Positions 18,467 to 27,094 of a stretch of 50,637 bases of DNA are shown in pieces. How positions within the stretch are numbered: position 1 is the first letter of the stretch; every line of letters starts with the position of its first letter. The stretch comes from Pseudomonadota bacterium (lineage in GTDB: Bacteria > Desulfobacterota > Desulfobacteria > Desulfobacterales > Desulfolunaceae), in contig JAHIRD010000158.1 in assembly GCA_018818835.1 (NCBI GenBank), positions 1 through 50,637 of the forward strand, in the 5' to 3' direction. Under the pieces are notes generated by a model. It saw only the letters and a list, made by a program, of their open reading frames with translations, was not told the DNA's origin and searched no databases. The translations under genes and the position numbers were made by a program.

Positions 18467-18522
18467 TCTGGATTTAAAATCTCGGCCATAGCCAAGCTTA
18501 CGAGAACCGCCCCTTCGGGGCT

Positions 18523-18554
18523 GAGTACGCGTACGACTATTTTGGATCGCCAAC
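18523..18554. repeat. 32-base dispersed repeat, copy 2
   Basis: It differs from 11753-11784 at one base (GTACG instead of GTTCG) and is in the same orientation. Confidence 0.75.
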
Positions 18555-18566
18555 AATAGATATGAG

Positions 18567-18594
18567 TTGACAAACCCCAACCCTGTCTTAATTT
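18567..18594 (+). promoter_or_regulatory. possible promoter of the zinc-ribbon gene
   Basis: TTGACA at 18567-18572, 16 bases, then TAATTT. The -10 is poor, so this is tentative. Confidence 0.35.
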
Positions 18595-18654
18595 GTCATT
18601 AAAGCAACCATGACCTAGTGTCTTGAACGATTCTTTAGATGGAGATTAAACATA

Positions 18655-19332
18655 ATGTCTTTTGACACCCGGGATGAAACCCTTGATCAAATCATGACCA
18701 TGAAAAAACCCTTATGCCCCCATTGCCAAGGTGAAATGAACTTATGGGAAGTCCCTCCCATATCCTTTAGCGATGGGCTTGGATGGGGAGTGCCCTTTCT
18801 TTTCATCTGCTTTAACGATGATTGCCCCCTTTTTAAACAAGGATGGGATGAGTTGCTGGAGCAGGTTGGCCAGAAATCATCGGTCAGATGTATGAACTAT
18901 CCCGGAACCACCCAGTTTGAAATGCTGCCGGTTTTCAGTTCTTTCGGAGGTACAGGCCAGCTGGTTACCGATGACACGGTCGCCAAGAAAAAAGCCCATG
19001 AGGAAGCCATTAAAACCGGTTTTTCAATTCTTGCAGATTGTTACGTGAACACAGACCTGGTTCAGATCATGAAAATGGCCCTGGATGGTGAAGAACCCAC
19101 CCGTGTGAGGCTCAAAGCTGCCGAGATGCTGGGGGATCTTGCGGACACCGAAGCCATCGACCCCTTGAGAAACACCAAATTCGCAAACCCCAAACTCCAG
19201 GAAGAAGTGCTCCTTGCCGTTAATAAGATCCATACACGGTGCTACACCCGGGAATGCCCATTTTGCGCGGAAATCATCAAAAAGCAGGCAAAAATCTGTA
19301 AACACTGCAAAACGGAGGTGGCTGGACATTAG
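18655..19332 (+). CDS. protein with N- and C-terminal zinc ribbons around a HEAT-like segment
   Basis: 225 residues, GGAG before the ATG. The N-terminal part has C-x2-C (CPHCQGEMNLWE, about residue 22) and a later C-x4-C (ICFNDDCPLF, about residue 52), consistent with one zinc site. The middle (LDGEEPTRVRLKAAEMLGDL ... NTKFANPKLQEEVLLAVNKI) resembles HEAT/armadillo repeats, which bind partner proteins. The C-terminus CPFCAEIIKKQAKICKHC (about 201-218) is a rubredoxin-like zinc ribbon of the kind found at the ends of many bacterial hypothetical proteins. No signal peptide. It is monocistronic and ended by the 19356-19386 terminator. The function is unknown; an adaptor or regulatory role is inferred. 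Confidence 0.8.
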   Translation: MSFDTRDETLDQIMTMKKPLCPHCQGEMNLWEVPPISFSDGLGWGVPFLFICFNDDCPLFKQGWDELLEQVGQKSSVRCMNYPGTTQFEMLPVFSSFGGTGQLVTDDTVAKKKAHEEAIKTGFSILADCYVNTDLVQIMKMALDGEEPTRVRLKAAEMLGDLADTEAIDPLRNTKFANPKLQEEVLLAVNKIHTRCYTRECPFCAEIIKKQAKICKHCKTEVAGH

Positions 19333-19355
19333 GCCATCCATTCGGTATCTAACAT

Positions 19356-19386
19356 AAAAAAAAGGCCCTTCATGGGCCTTTTATTA
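19356..19386. terminator. bidirectional intrinsic terminator
   Basis: The stem AAAAGGCCC / GGGCCTTTT with loop TTCAT gives a T-rich tail on plus (TTTTATTAT) and a long T run on minus. It serves the zinc-ribbon gene and the convergent 19413-19847 gene. Confidence 0.88.
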
Positions 19387-19412
19387 TAGTAACGATGTGA
19401 TTGTGACTCGGA

Positions 19413-19847
19413 TCAGTGGGCGTTTCCGATAAAACAGCCGGCACCATCGGCCTGAAGGCCCTTAATACTCGGATCATCAGTCTGGATGCCCATAATATCC
19501 GACACGGTAGCATTAATATTTATCGCATCACCCACAGAACCTTCAATCGGAAGATGGGCTGTTTTGACCATCTCTGAAAAATCACTTGAATTGCCGCAGG
19601 AATTGAAGGCTTTCACCGTGAAATAATATTCTCTGCCGTCAAAGGAGTCTTCCATCTCTATAAACGTCATATCAGCCGGGATCTGCGTGCTGTTTTCCTC
19701 AGTAAAATTATTGGGAGTTCTGCTCCAGTAAACCACATAATAATCGGCATCACTGTTTTCATCCCATTCGAGCATGGCATCTTGTGCATAGGTGGTATTT
19801 GCAAGAAAAATCAAGGCACACAACAAGAGAATTACACGTTTTACCAT
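19413..19847 (-). CDS. secreted fibronectin type III-like protein
   Basis: 144 residues from ATG 19847; ATG 19850 and GTG 19853 are possible but sit too close to GGGGG (19853-19857). A signal peptide runs to TTYAQ. The mature part (AMLEWDENSDADYYVVYWSR ... GREYYFTVKAFNSCGNSSDF) has the Trp, Tyr and Ala-Asn pattern of a single FnIII domain, followed by about 50 low-complexity residues containing DPSIKGLQADGAGC. It is probably periplasmic or surface-bound, with a substrate-contact or structural role inferred from the fold. It is convergent with the zinc-ribbon gene and has no operon partner. Confidence 0.75.
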   Translation of the reverse strand: MVKRVILLLCALIFLANTTYAQDAMLEWDENSDADYYVVYWSRTPNNFTEENSTQIPADMTFIEMEDSFDGREYYFTVKAFNSCGNSSDFSEMVKTAHLPIEGSVGDAININATVSDIMGIQTDDPSIKGLQADGAGCFIGNAH

Positions 19848-20205
19848 CATCACCCCCGAATACCGCTCTTATAACTGATTTTCGTTTCCCCTCCAAGCTT
19901 ACGATACTCCCCACGAGCATGCTATAGACGTAAGCGCGTTTAAACATTGTTTAAGCTAAATTCGTGCCAAAGCGTTTAAAACGGTTTCTAATTGCGGATA
20001 ATGGTCTTGAACTCCCCTTTGCGGACACAGGGATAGACATTCTCTGTTATGCCCCCATTTATATTTCCCCTGGCCATCCGTCGACTTTTTACGAGTTCAT
20101 CAATTCTGATAATAGCTACATATACACGATGTGATGATATTTCAACGTTTATATTTCCATATGTCGATATTATCCCAAACATCCAAGGGGAAATACCACC
20201 TGAAA
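19848..20205. other. gap between the FnIII gene and gpmI
   Basis: 358 bases. It holds an inverted repeat GCTTACG/CGTAAGC around 19905-19940, two GCGTTTAAA-like tracts near 19938 and 19973, and a dispersed repeat arm (20073-20103). A 73-codon minus frame (19988-20209) crosses the repeat and overlaps the gpmI stop; I do not regard it as a gene. No terminator for gpmI is evident. Confidence 0.5.
20073..20103. repeat. half copy of dispersed palindromic element
   Basis: The bases GCCATCCGTCGACTTTTTAC and the following GAGTTCATCAA match 10473-10497 and the complement of 11713-11733. Confidence 0.55.
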
Positions 20206-21735
20206 TCATTCAATCAGTGAGGTTCCTGTCATGGCAGCGGGTTTTTCAATGCCCATGACCCCAAGGAGTGTGGGGGCGATATCTCCCAGACAGCCCTGCT
20301 TCAGGGTTTTATGTTTCAAGGTTTCGGAGACAAGGATCAGGGGAACCGGATTCAAGGTATGGGCGGTATGGGGCCCGCCATTATCATCGACCATCTGCTC
20401 TGAATTGCCGTGATCAGCCGTGACAATCACTGTGCCGCCCCGTTTAACAACCTCTGGCACCACCTTTCCAACACAGGCATCCACCGTCTCAACCGCCGTG
20501 ATGGCAGCAGTCATGACACCGGTATGACCCACCATGTCCATGTTGGCAAAGTTCACAACAATCAATGCATAATCATGGTCGATCAAGCGTTTCAACAATT
20601 CATCGGCCACGTCATAGGCACTCATTTGCGGTATTTCATCATAGGTCGCAGCATCCCTGGGAGAGGGAATCATGCAGCGGTCCTCCCCTGGAAACGGCTC
20701 TTCCTCACCCCCATTAAAAAAATACGTCACATGGGCATATTTCTCCGTTTCTGCGATGCGAAGTTGTTTCAGCCCCTTCAGGCTGAGCGCCTCGCCCAGA
20801 AGCCCCTCCATGTGCATGGGGCCAAAGGCCACGGGAAGATCAAAATGTTCATCATACATAGTCATGCACACATACGCTGAGAGCTTGGGCCTTACGGCTC
20901 TGACAAATCCCGAAAACCCTTCTTCATTAAAGGTCCGGGTGATCTGGCGGGCCCGGTCTGCCCTAAAGTTAAAAAAAATCAATCCGTCATCATCGGCAAC
21001 AACTCCATTCTCTGGATCAATCATCAGAGGCTTCACAAATTCATCATTTTCACCCCTCTGATAGGCCTGCCTGATGGCAGCAACCGGTTCTTGCCCAAGG
21101 GCACCCTTTCCCTCCGTATAAAGCCGGTATGCCATTTCGGTCCGGTCCCATCGGGTGTCCCGGTCCATGGCGTAGTACCTGCCGCAGACACTGACAATCC
21201 GTATATGGGTTCGACCTGCAATATGCTTTTCCAGCATGGCAACATACCCTGCCCCGCTGTTCGGAGGCGTATCCCTGCCATCAAGAATCACATGGATGCT
21301 TATCCGGGTGAGCCCCATACGATCCGCCATATCCACCAGGGCGAACAGGTGGGAAAGCTGGCTATGCACACCGCCATCGGACACAAGCCCCATGATATGA
21401 AGAACCGATTTTTTCCCCTTTATCGTATTCATGAGGGTTGTAAGGACGGGCTTTTGAAAAAAAGACTGGTCCTCAATGGCCTTGTCTATCCGAAGCAAGG
21501 TCTGGTAAACGGTCCGACCGGCCCCAATGTTCAGATGACCCACCTCTGAATTTCCCATGATGCCCGGAGGAAGTCCCACGGCCGTTCCTGAACAGACCAG
21601 CCGGGTATGGGGATACTGTTCAAACAACCGGTCCAGATGCGGCGTCCGGGCCGCGGCCACAGCATTGTTTTCTTTATGGGTGCTGAGTCCCCAGCCATCC
21701 AGGATCATAAGCATTACCGGTGCTTGTTTTTCCAT
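20206..21735 (-). CDS. gpmI: 2,3-bisphosphoglycerate-independent phosphoglycerate mutase
   Basis: 509 residues, the normal family length. Alkaline-phosphatase-fold metal ligands are visible: Asp13 in MLMILDGWG, the nucleophilic Ser63 in GNSEVGHLN, then NFANMDMVGHTG and VTADHGNSEQM near the C-terminus. The enzyme interconverts 3- and 2-phosphoglycerate in glycolysis/gluconeogenesis using Mn2+ ions. It begins nine bases after rsfS and is the last gene of the rplU operon. AGGGGCAGACC precedes the ATG. Confidence 0.97.
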   Translation of the reverse strand: MEKQAPVMLMILDGWGLSTHKENNAVAAARTPHLDRLFEQYPHTRLVCSGTAVGLPPGIMGNSEVGHLNIGAGRTVYQTLLRIDKAIEDQSFFQKPVLTTLMNTIKGKKSVLHIMGLVSDGGVHSQLSHLFALVDMADRMGLTRISIHVILDGRDTPPNSGAGYVAMLEKHIAGRTHIRIVSVCGRYYAMDRDTRWDRTEMAYRLYTEGKGALGQEPVAAIRQAYQRGENDEFVKPLMIDPENGVVADDDGLIFFNFRADRARQITRTFNEEGFSGFVRAVRPKLSAYVCMTMYDEHFDLPVAFGPMHMEGLLGEALSLKGLKQLRIAETEKYAHVTYFFNGGEEEPFPGEDRCMIPSPRDAATYDEIPQMSAYDVADELLKRLIDHDYALIVVNFANMDMVGHTGVMTAAITAVETVDACVGKVVPEVVKRGGTVIVTADHGNSEQMVDDNGGPHTAHTLNPVPLILVSETLKHKTLKQGCLGDIAPTLLGVMGIEKPAAMTGTSLIE

Positions 21736-21744
21736 GGTCTGCCC

Positions 21745-22095
21745 CTATTGACCTGTATCGATACGGCGTGCATCTGACCAGAGCCCTTCCAGGTCGTAAA
21801 AACGACGTGTTTCATCAAGGAATACATGAATGATCACATCTCCGTAATCCAAAAGGACCCATTTGCCCTCTTCAAGTCCATCAACGCTAAAGGCACGAAC
21901 ACCCTTTTTCTTCATTTCCGTATGGATATGCTTTCCTATGGCACTGACCTGGCGGTTGGACCGTCCGCTTGCAATAATAAACGCGTCGGTATATGAGGTG
22001 AGTTTCCGGACGTCCAGCGCCACAACATCTTCGGCTTTTCGTTCAAAAAGTACATCCAGGTAAGGTTTTAAAACGCTATCAGGTCTATCTTTCAT
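21745..22095 (-). CDS. rsfS: ribosomal silencing factor RsfS
   Basis: 116 residues, the typical size (RsfS/Iojap family). The core VVALDVRKLTSYTDAFIIAS, with SNRQVSAIGKHI and GLEEGKWVLLDYGDVIIHVF, is diagnostic. It binds uL14 on the 50S subunit and blocks subunit joining in stationary phase or starvation. Its start overlaps the nadD stop by 4 bases, the standard nadD-rsfS pairing. Confidence 0.96.
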   Translation of the reverse strand: MKDRPDSVLKPYLDVLFERKAEDVVALDVRKLTSYTDAFIIASGRSNRQVSAIGKHIHTEMKKKGVRAFSVDGLEEGKWVLLDYGDVIIHVFLDETRRFYDLEGLWSDARRIDTGQ

Positions 22096-22823
22096 GCATA
22101 AAGTCCCTTTTGTTTGATATAATCGTATACATCCTTGGGCACCATGGAGGATACGCTTTTTCCGTTTTTAACACGGTTTCTGATTTCCGTCGATGAAATG
22201 TTCCAAGGCGTTCCCTGGAACAAATAGATGGGCTTTTTGAAATGATGTTTAAAACAGCCTTTGTCCTCGTACCAGCTGTAGCCCTTTGAAACCTTCTCGC
22301 ATAAATAACGCTCTGTTTTTTCAACAGGCAGACCTTCCTCAGGGCTCTCTTTACCGGGTCTCATGATCACGATAAGTGGCACCTGCTCCAGTATTCCTCC
22401 AAAGGCCCGCCAGGTATGAATCTCAAAAAAAGCATCGGTTCCTATGACCATCATCAGTTCGCCCGGTGAACCGGATCGTGATAAAAAATAGCGCAGGGTA
22501 TCAATTGTGTAGGATGGCCCGTTTCGTTTCAACTCCACATCGGATATCCTAAACCCCTGTTTATGTTCAAAACACATCCGGACCATATTCAGGCGATCAC
22601 GGGCATTGGTGACCTCTTTCAAGGTCTTATGGGGGGGGATGGCCGAAGGGACAACAATGATCTCCCCAATCCCGAACGCGTCCTTGACCTGTTCAGCCAC
22701 GTGGAGATGCCCCAGATGGACCGGATCAAAGGTACCACCAAACAGACCGACCCGGGAAACATCTTTACCGGGTCGGAATTGGGATCGTATGTTGAGTTGT
22801 TTAGTCACGCTGGTAGAACACAC
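22092..22823 (-). CDS. nadD: nicotinate-nucleotide adenylyltransferase NadD
   Basis: 243 residues if GTG 22823 is the start; the true start may be later, since GGGG directly abuts that GTG. The nucleotidyltransferase motif VGLFGGTFDPVHLGHLHVAE (about 25-44), HK in PPHKTLKE and the C-terminal ISSTEIRNRV are all present. It adenylates nicotinate mononucleotide with ATP in NAD synthesis. About 20-40 residues longer than common NadD, partly from the N-terminal extension and a region around residues 180-200 (CEKVSKGYSWYEDKGCFKHH). Confidence 0.94.
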   Translation of the reverse strand: MCSTSVTKQLNIRSQFRPGKDVSRVGLFGGTFDPVHLGHLHVAEQVKDAFGIGEIIVVPSAIPPHKTLKEVTNARDRLNMVRMCFEHKQGFRISDVELKRNGPSYTIDTLRYFLSRSGSPGELMMVIGTDAFFEIHTWRAFGGILEQVPLIVIMRPGKESPEEGLPVEKTERYLCEKVSKGYSWYEDKGCFKHHFKKPIYLFQGTPWNISSTEIRNRVKNGKSVSSMVPKDVYDYIKQKGLYA

Positions 22824-22883
22824 CCCCGCAAATCATATCGTTCGTATCCATCCATAAAAAACATGGTGCTTTTTTTCGAGACA

Positions 22884-24140
22884 TTAAGCCCGGACCTGGC
22901 CATCACCCAGGACCACAAATTTAGTGGTGGTCAGTTCTTCCAGGCCCATGGGTCCGAAGGCATGGAGTTTGGATGTGCTAATTCCAATTTCCGCTCCCAA
23001 ACCCAATTCCCCTCCGTCGTTGAAGCGTGTGGAGGCATTGACCATCACTGCCGATGAATCCACTTCCCTGACAAAGCGCCTGGCCCGTCCGTAATCGTTG
23101 GTGATAATGGATTCGGTATGGTTGGAACTGTAGGTCGAGATGTGGTCCATGGCATCATCCATGCTTGCCACCACCTTGACAGATAGGATCAGGTCCAGAT
23201 ATTCGGCTGCCCAATCTTCATCAACAGCCACATGGGCTTCGGGGACAATGGCTCGGGTTTTTTCACATCCCCTGAGTTCAACGCCGGCCTTTTTAAATGT
23301 CGCTGCTATTTTAGGCAAAAAGGATTGGGCCTCGGCCTCATGCACCAGGAGTGTTTCCATGGCATTGCATACACCGGGTCTCTGAACTTTGGCATTCATG
23401 CAGATATTTTCCGCCATATCATGGCTGGCCCCCTGATCCACAAAAACGTGGCAGACGCCCTTGTAATGCTTCAAAACGGGGATTTTGGAATTTTCAACCA
23501 CGGCCCGGATCAAACTTTCACCTCCCCGGGGGATGATCAGGTCAATGCACTCGTCCTGTTTAAGGAGGAAATTCACAGCCTCCCGGTCCCTCATGGGAAC
23601 CACCTGGGCCGCATATTCGGGCAGGCCACAGATTTTCAAGGCATCGGCAATCACAGCCGCTAAGGCCTGATTGGAATGAAGAGCCTCGGAGCCTCCCCGG
23701 AGAATAATGGCATTTCCTGCTTTCAGACAAAGTCCGGCCGCATCGATGGTCACATTGGGCCGGGATTCATAAATCATCCCGATAACACCCAAGGGAATTC
23801 TCATACGGGAAATCTGAAGGCCGTTGGGGCGGGTCCAGGTTCCGGTGATTGCACCCACCGGGTCATCCAGTTTCACCACGTCGGAAAGCCCCTGAATCAT
23901 GGACGCGATCACCTTATCGGACAAGGTCAACCGATCAATCATGGCATCAGAAAGCCCCATGTCCCGTGCCCGGTCAAGATCTTTAAGGTTTTCGGCCTGA
24001 AGGTGGGCCGCATTTTTTTCAAGTTGTTCAGCGATGGTCGAAAGCACCCGGTTCTTTTCACCGGCCGTGAGCCTGGCCATGTGGATGGAGGCTTTCCGTG
24101 CTTTGACAGCCATTTCTTTTATGATTGTTTCAACAGACAT
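22884..24140 (-). CDS. proA: glutamate-5-semialdehyde dehydrogenase (gamma-glutamyl phosphate reductase)
   Basis: 418 residues, a full-length aldehyde-dehydrogenase-fold protein. The catalytic Cys258 is in [17 protein letters not shown]; the NADPH-binding [18 protein letters not shown] and conserved [13 protein letters not shown] are present. It reduces gamma-glutamyl phosphate to glutamate semialdehyde, the second step to proline. GGAGAATCCCC precedes the ATG. It follows proB by 44 bases, as in the usual proBA order. Confidence 0.97.
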   Translation of the reverse strand: MSVETIIKEMAVKARKASIHMARLTAGEKNRVLSTIAEQLEKNAAHLQAENLKDLDRARDMGLSDAMIDRLTLSDKVIASMIQGLSDVVKLDDPVGAITGTWTRPNGLQISRMRIPLGVIGMIYESRPNVTIDAAGLCLKAGNAIILRGGSEALHSNQALAAVIADALKICGLPEYAAQVVPMRDREAVNFLLKQDECIDLIIPRGGESLIRAVVENSKIPVLKHYKGVCHVFVDQGASHDMAENICMNAKVQRPGVCNAMETLLVHEAEAQSFLPKIAATFKKAGVELRGCEKTRAIVPEAHVAVDEDWAAEYLDLILSVKVVASMDDAMDHISTYSSNHTESIITNDYGRARRFVREVDSSAVMVNASTRFNDGGELGLGAEIGISTSKLHAFGPMGLEELTTTKFVVLGDGQVRA

Positions 24141-24184
24141 GGGGATTCTCCATGAACGCCCTCAAAAAAAGAGCCTGAATGTAT

Positions 24185-25315
24185 TTACTCTCCGGTCGCG
24201 GCAAAGTTATCCCGATGAATGACTTCATCGTATTCCTTATACCCCAGATTTTCCTTGATTTTATCGGTTTTCAGCCCTTTGATCACATCAATCTCAAGGG
24301 AACTGTAATTCACAAGCCCCATACCGATCACCGTGTCACCGGGCCCCCTCAATTCGACAGGTGAGCCCATCTTGAAGTCCCCTCGGACGGTTGTAACCCC
24401 GCTGGGAAGGAGGCTCTTTCCCCCTTTAAGAAGCGCATGTTTTGCGCCCTCATCCACAACAAGAACACCTGCCGGCTTGGCATTGAAAGCAATCCAGCTT
24501 TTTCGGCTGGCCAGTCGTTGATTTTTCGGAGCGAAAAACGTGCCTTTATCTTTACCTGCAAAAAGATCCTCAAGAATCACAGGATCTTTTCCCGAAGCAA
24601 TGATCATGGGAACTCCGGCCGCCGTCATTTTCCTGGCAGCCTTGATTTTGGTCAGCATGCCCCCTGTGCCCATGGCACCAGGAATTCCGCATGCAAGTGC
24701 CTCAATCTGCTTTCCAATTCGTGTCACAACCTTAATTCTCAGAGCATCGGTGTTTTTCCTGGGATCCTTGTCATACAGCCCGTCAATGTCCGTCAAATTA
24801 ATCAGAAGATCCGCAGACAACAAAAGGGCCACACGGGCCGACAGGCTGTCATTATCACCGAATTTAATTTCTTCCACGGCCACGGTATCGTTTTCATTGA
24901 TAATCGGCAAAACACCCCATGTCAAGAGGGTATTCAGTGTGTTCCGCGCATTTAAAAAACGTTTCCTGTTGCTCAGATCATCATCGGTGAGAAGAATCTG
25001 GGCAACATTTTTCCCATGACGGGCAAAAACCTTTTCGTATTCCAGAATCAAGCCGGCCTGACCAATGGCTGCAGCAGCCTGCTTCTCAGGCATTTTCTCG
25101 GGTTTTCTGGTCAGGCCAATTTTTTTAACCCCGGAGGCCACGGCTCCCGAAGACACCAGAATCACTTCCCGCTTCAGGTCCATCTGCTCGCTAATCTGCC
25201 TGGCCAGGGAAGCAATGATATCCAGGTTCAGCCCCATATCCTGGGTCAGAACACCGCTGCCGACCTTGACAACCAGACGTTTGATCGCTGAAATATTTTT
25301 TCTATCATTGCTCAT
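24185..25315 (-). CDS. proB: glutamate 5-kinase with PUA domain
   Basis: 376 residues. An amino-acid kinase domain (about 10-265: LVVKVGSGVLT, LVSSGAVASGVKKIG, LLTWGVLPIINENDTVA, FGDNDSLSARVALL, GTGGMLTKIKAA) is followed by a PUA domain (about 285-360). It phosphorylates glutamate, the first committed step of proline synthesis, and in this family is feedback-inhibited by proline. Its ATG overlaps the obgE TGA by 4 bases. Confidence 0.97.
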   Translation of the reverse strand: MSNDRKNISAIKRLVVKVGSGVLTQDMGLNLDIIASLARQISEQMDLKREVILVSSGAVASGVKKIGLTRKPEKMPEKQAAAAIGQAGLILEYEKVFARHGKNVAQILLTDDDLSNRKRFLNARNTLNTLLTWGVLPIINENDTVAVEEIKFGDNDSLSARVALLLSADLLINLTDIDGLYDKDPRKNTDALRIKVVTRIGKQIEALACGIPGAMGTGGMLTKIKAARKMTAAGVPMIIASGKDPVILEDLFAGKDKGTFFAPKNQRLASRKSWIAFNAKPAGVLVVDEGAKHALLKGGKSLLPSGVTTVRGDFKMGSPVELRGPGDTVIGMGLVNYSSLEIDVIKGLKTDKIKENLGYKEYDEVIHRDNFAATGE

Positions 25316-26310
25316 GGTTTGACGTTCACCATCTCCGCCATTTTGGCCTTGAGAATGTTTACCCCCTGTGTGGTGACTGAAGAAATTCGGTATACCGTCC
25401 GGTCCCCCAGGGCCTTTTGAAAGATATCCGCCAGTTCGTCCGTTCCGGGCATGTCCATTTTATTCAGCACCACAATCTGTTCTTTTTCACCCAGGATTTG
25501 GCTGTAAAGGGTAAGCTCACGGTTCAGGGTATGGTAGGTTTTCAAGGGGTCATCCGGATCAATGGCCGAGGCATCAATCAGATGCAGAAGCAATTTATTC
25601 CGTTCCACATGCTTCAAAAACTGAATACCCAGACCTGTGCCACCATGGGCACCCTCGATAATTCCGGGAATATCGGCCACAGCAAAAGGCTCACCCCAAT
25701 CATGTACAACCATGCCTATACTGGGGGTAAGGGTTGTGAAAGGATAATCGGCCGTTTTGGGACGCGCGGCTGAAATAACGCTGATCAGAGTTGATTTGCC
25801 TGCATTGGGAAAGCCGATAATACCGACATCTGCAAGAAGTTTCAATTCCAGCTTCAATTCAAACACTTCACCGGGTTCCCCGGGCTGGGCAAATTTTGGG
25901 GCCCTGTTTCTGGAGGTGGCAAACCGTTTGTTCCCCCGGCCGCCTATACCACCACGGGCAATGACAATCTCTTCACCGACTTCAACGAAATCATGAACAA
26001 TTTCACCGGTTTCAAGATTTATCACAAGGGTTCCGGGAGGAAGCTCAAGAATAATGTCTTCCCCCTTTTTACCCTGTTTTTGCTGACCCGCACCAGGTCC
26101 GCCATCTTTGGCCTTGATATGCCGCCGATGCCGGAACTCGTATAGGGTTCTCAAATCGGGGACCGTTCTCAGGATGACGCTGCCGCCATCCCCGCCATCC
26201 CCGCCGTCCGGACCGCCGCGTGCGATAAATCGTTCGCGCCTGAAGCTTACACAGCCTCTACCACCATTTCCGGACTGGGCAGTAATGATTGTTTCATCGA
26301 TGAATTTCAC
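25312..26310 (-). CDS. obgE: ribosome-associated GTPase ObgE/CgtA
   Basis: 332 residues. The glycine-rich Obg fold (1-158: [30 protein letters not shown]) precedes the G domain: GFPNAGKST (G1), TTLTPSIG (G2), DIPG (G3), NKMD (G4) and SSVTTQG (G5). It is needed for 50S maturation and stress responses. GTG 26310 overlaps the rpmA TGA by 4 bases. The C-terminal OCT extension found in some species is absent. Confidence 0.97.
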   Translation of the reverse strand: MKFIDETIITAQSGNGGRGCVSFRRERFIARGGPDGGDGGDGGSVILRTVPDLRTLYEFRHRRHIKAKDGGPGAGQQKQGKKGEDIILELPPGTLVINLETGEIVHDFVEVGEEIVIARGGIGGRGNKRFATSRNRAPKFAQPGEPGEVFELKLELKLLADVGIIGFPNAGKSTLISVISAARPKTADYPFTTLTPSIGMVVHDWGEPFAVADIPGIIEGAHGGTGLGIQFLKHVERNKLLLHLIDASAIDPDDPLKTYHTLNRELTLYSQILGEKEQIVVLNKMDMPGTDELADIFQKALGDRTVYRISSVTTQGVNILKAKMAEMVNVKP

Positions 26311-26561
26311 GCCGCATAAACACTAACTTTTTTGCGCTTGCGGCCGAGTCGTTCATACGTAACAACGCCGTCAATTTTTGCAAAAAGAGTGTAGTCCTTT
26401 CCCACACCCACATTGTTCCCGGCATGAATAGACGTTCCAACCTGCCTGACAAGGATATTCCCTGCCAAAACAACCTGACCGCCATATCGTTTTACTCCGC
26501 GTCGTTGGGCGTTACTGTCGCGACCGTTTTTGGTACTCCCACCCGCCTTTTTATGTGCCAT
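26307..26561 (-). CDS. rpmA: 50S ribosomal protein L27
   Basis: 84 residues, the family's usual length. The N-terminus [20 protein letters not shown] is diagnostic and reaches the peptidyl-transferase centre; no N-terminal cleavable extension (as in Firmicutes) is present. AAGGAGTCTTGAG precedes the ATG. Followed by obgE with a 4-base overlap. Confidence 0.98.
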   Translation of the reverse strand: MAHKKAGGSTKNGRDSNAQRRGVKRYGGQVVLAGNILVRQVGTSIHAGNNVGVGKDYTLFAKIDGVVTYERLGRKRKKVSVYAA

Positions 26562-26637
26562 CTCAAGACTCCTTTAAAAATCTTTTTTTTCCAAGCAACT
26601 TAGCCACACCTGTCACAGGCATGTATAACAAAACGGC

Positions 26638-26952
26638 CTAGGCTTTGATACTGTCAATCTTCACAGCAGTGAACATCTGACGATGCCCAAGCTTGCGACG
26701 GTATCGTTTACGCTTTTTATACTTGAAAACAATTATCTTTTTTTCTTTTCCCTGCTCAACAATATGCCCACTGACCAGCGCCCCTTCAAGGACAGGCTGG
26801 CCCAGAGATACAGTTTCCCCATCGGAGTACATGAGAACGCGATCAAATGAGATTTCGGATCCCACATCACCGTCCAGCTTCTCCACCTGAAGGACTTCCC
26901 CCTCTTGGACTTTATACTGTTTTCCGCCGGTTGCTACCACAGCATACATCAT
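26638..26952 (-). CDS. rplU: 50S ribosomal protein L21
   Basis: 104 residues from ATG 26952 (or the adjacent ATG 26949), as GGGAG lies six bases before it; a further in-frame ATG at 26973 is too far upstream. YAVVATGGKQYKVQEGE and the C-terminal RRKLGHRQMFTAVKI are diagnostic. It is the first gene of the rplU-rpmA-obgE-proBA-nadD-rsfS-gpmI operon, 77 bases below the promoter at 27029-27056. Confidence 0.98.
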   Translation of the reverse strand: MMYAVVATGGKQYKVQEGEVLQVEKLDGDVGSEISFDRVLMYSDGETVSLGQPVLEGALVSGHIVEQGKEKKIIVFKYKKRKRYRRKLGHRQMFTAVKIDSIKA

Positions 26953-27028
26953 CTTAATCTCCCATTTTTTCAAAGTATCAGGTCTCTATGTATCAGGCCC
27001 AATGAGCCTCGGATTTAAAAACCTAACT

Positions 27029-27056
27029 ATTTTAGACTGTTTTCCTTGATTGTCAA
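27029..27056 (-). promoter_or_regulatory. sigma70 promoter of the rplU operon
   Basis: On the minus strand, TTGACA (27056-27051), 16 bases, then TAAAAT (27034-27029). It lies immediately past the terminator of the yibQ operon, which insulates the two units. Confidence 0.8.
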
Positions 27057-27089
27057 GAAAAAATACAGAGGTACATTAAAATGTCTCTG
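27057..27089 (-). terminator. intrinsic terminator of the ftsEX-yibQ operon
   Basis: On the minus strand, CAGAG, ACATT and the complementary AATGT-CTCTG form a stem with a 2-base bulge and a small loop, followed by TATTTTTTC. It ends five bases after the yibQ stop. Confidence 0.75.
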
Positions 27090-27094
27090 CCTCC

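Larger units (their letters stand above)
18141..18654. other. divergent gap between cheA and the zinc-ribbon gene
   Basis: 514 bases. It holds the near-consensus cheA promoter (18437-18466, minus), a roughly 290-base cheA leader, a small GC hairpin (CCGCCCCTTCGGGG near 18507), copy 2 of the 32-base repeat (18523-18554) and a weak plus-strand promoter (18567-18594). A 74-codon plus-strand frame (18131-18355) is open but lacks a ribosome site. Confidence 0.6.

Noticed and set aside
19988-20209. 73-codon minus-strand frame before the gpmI stop
   Set aside because: It crosses a dispersed repeat arm, overlaps the end of gpmI and has no ribosome site.
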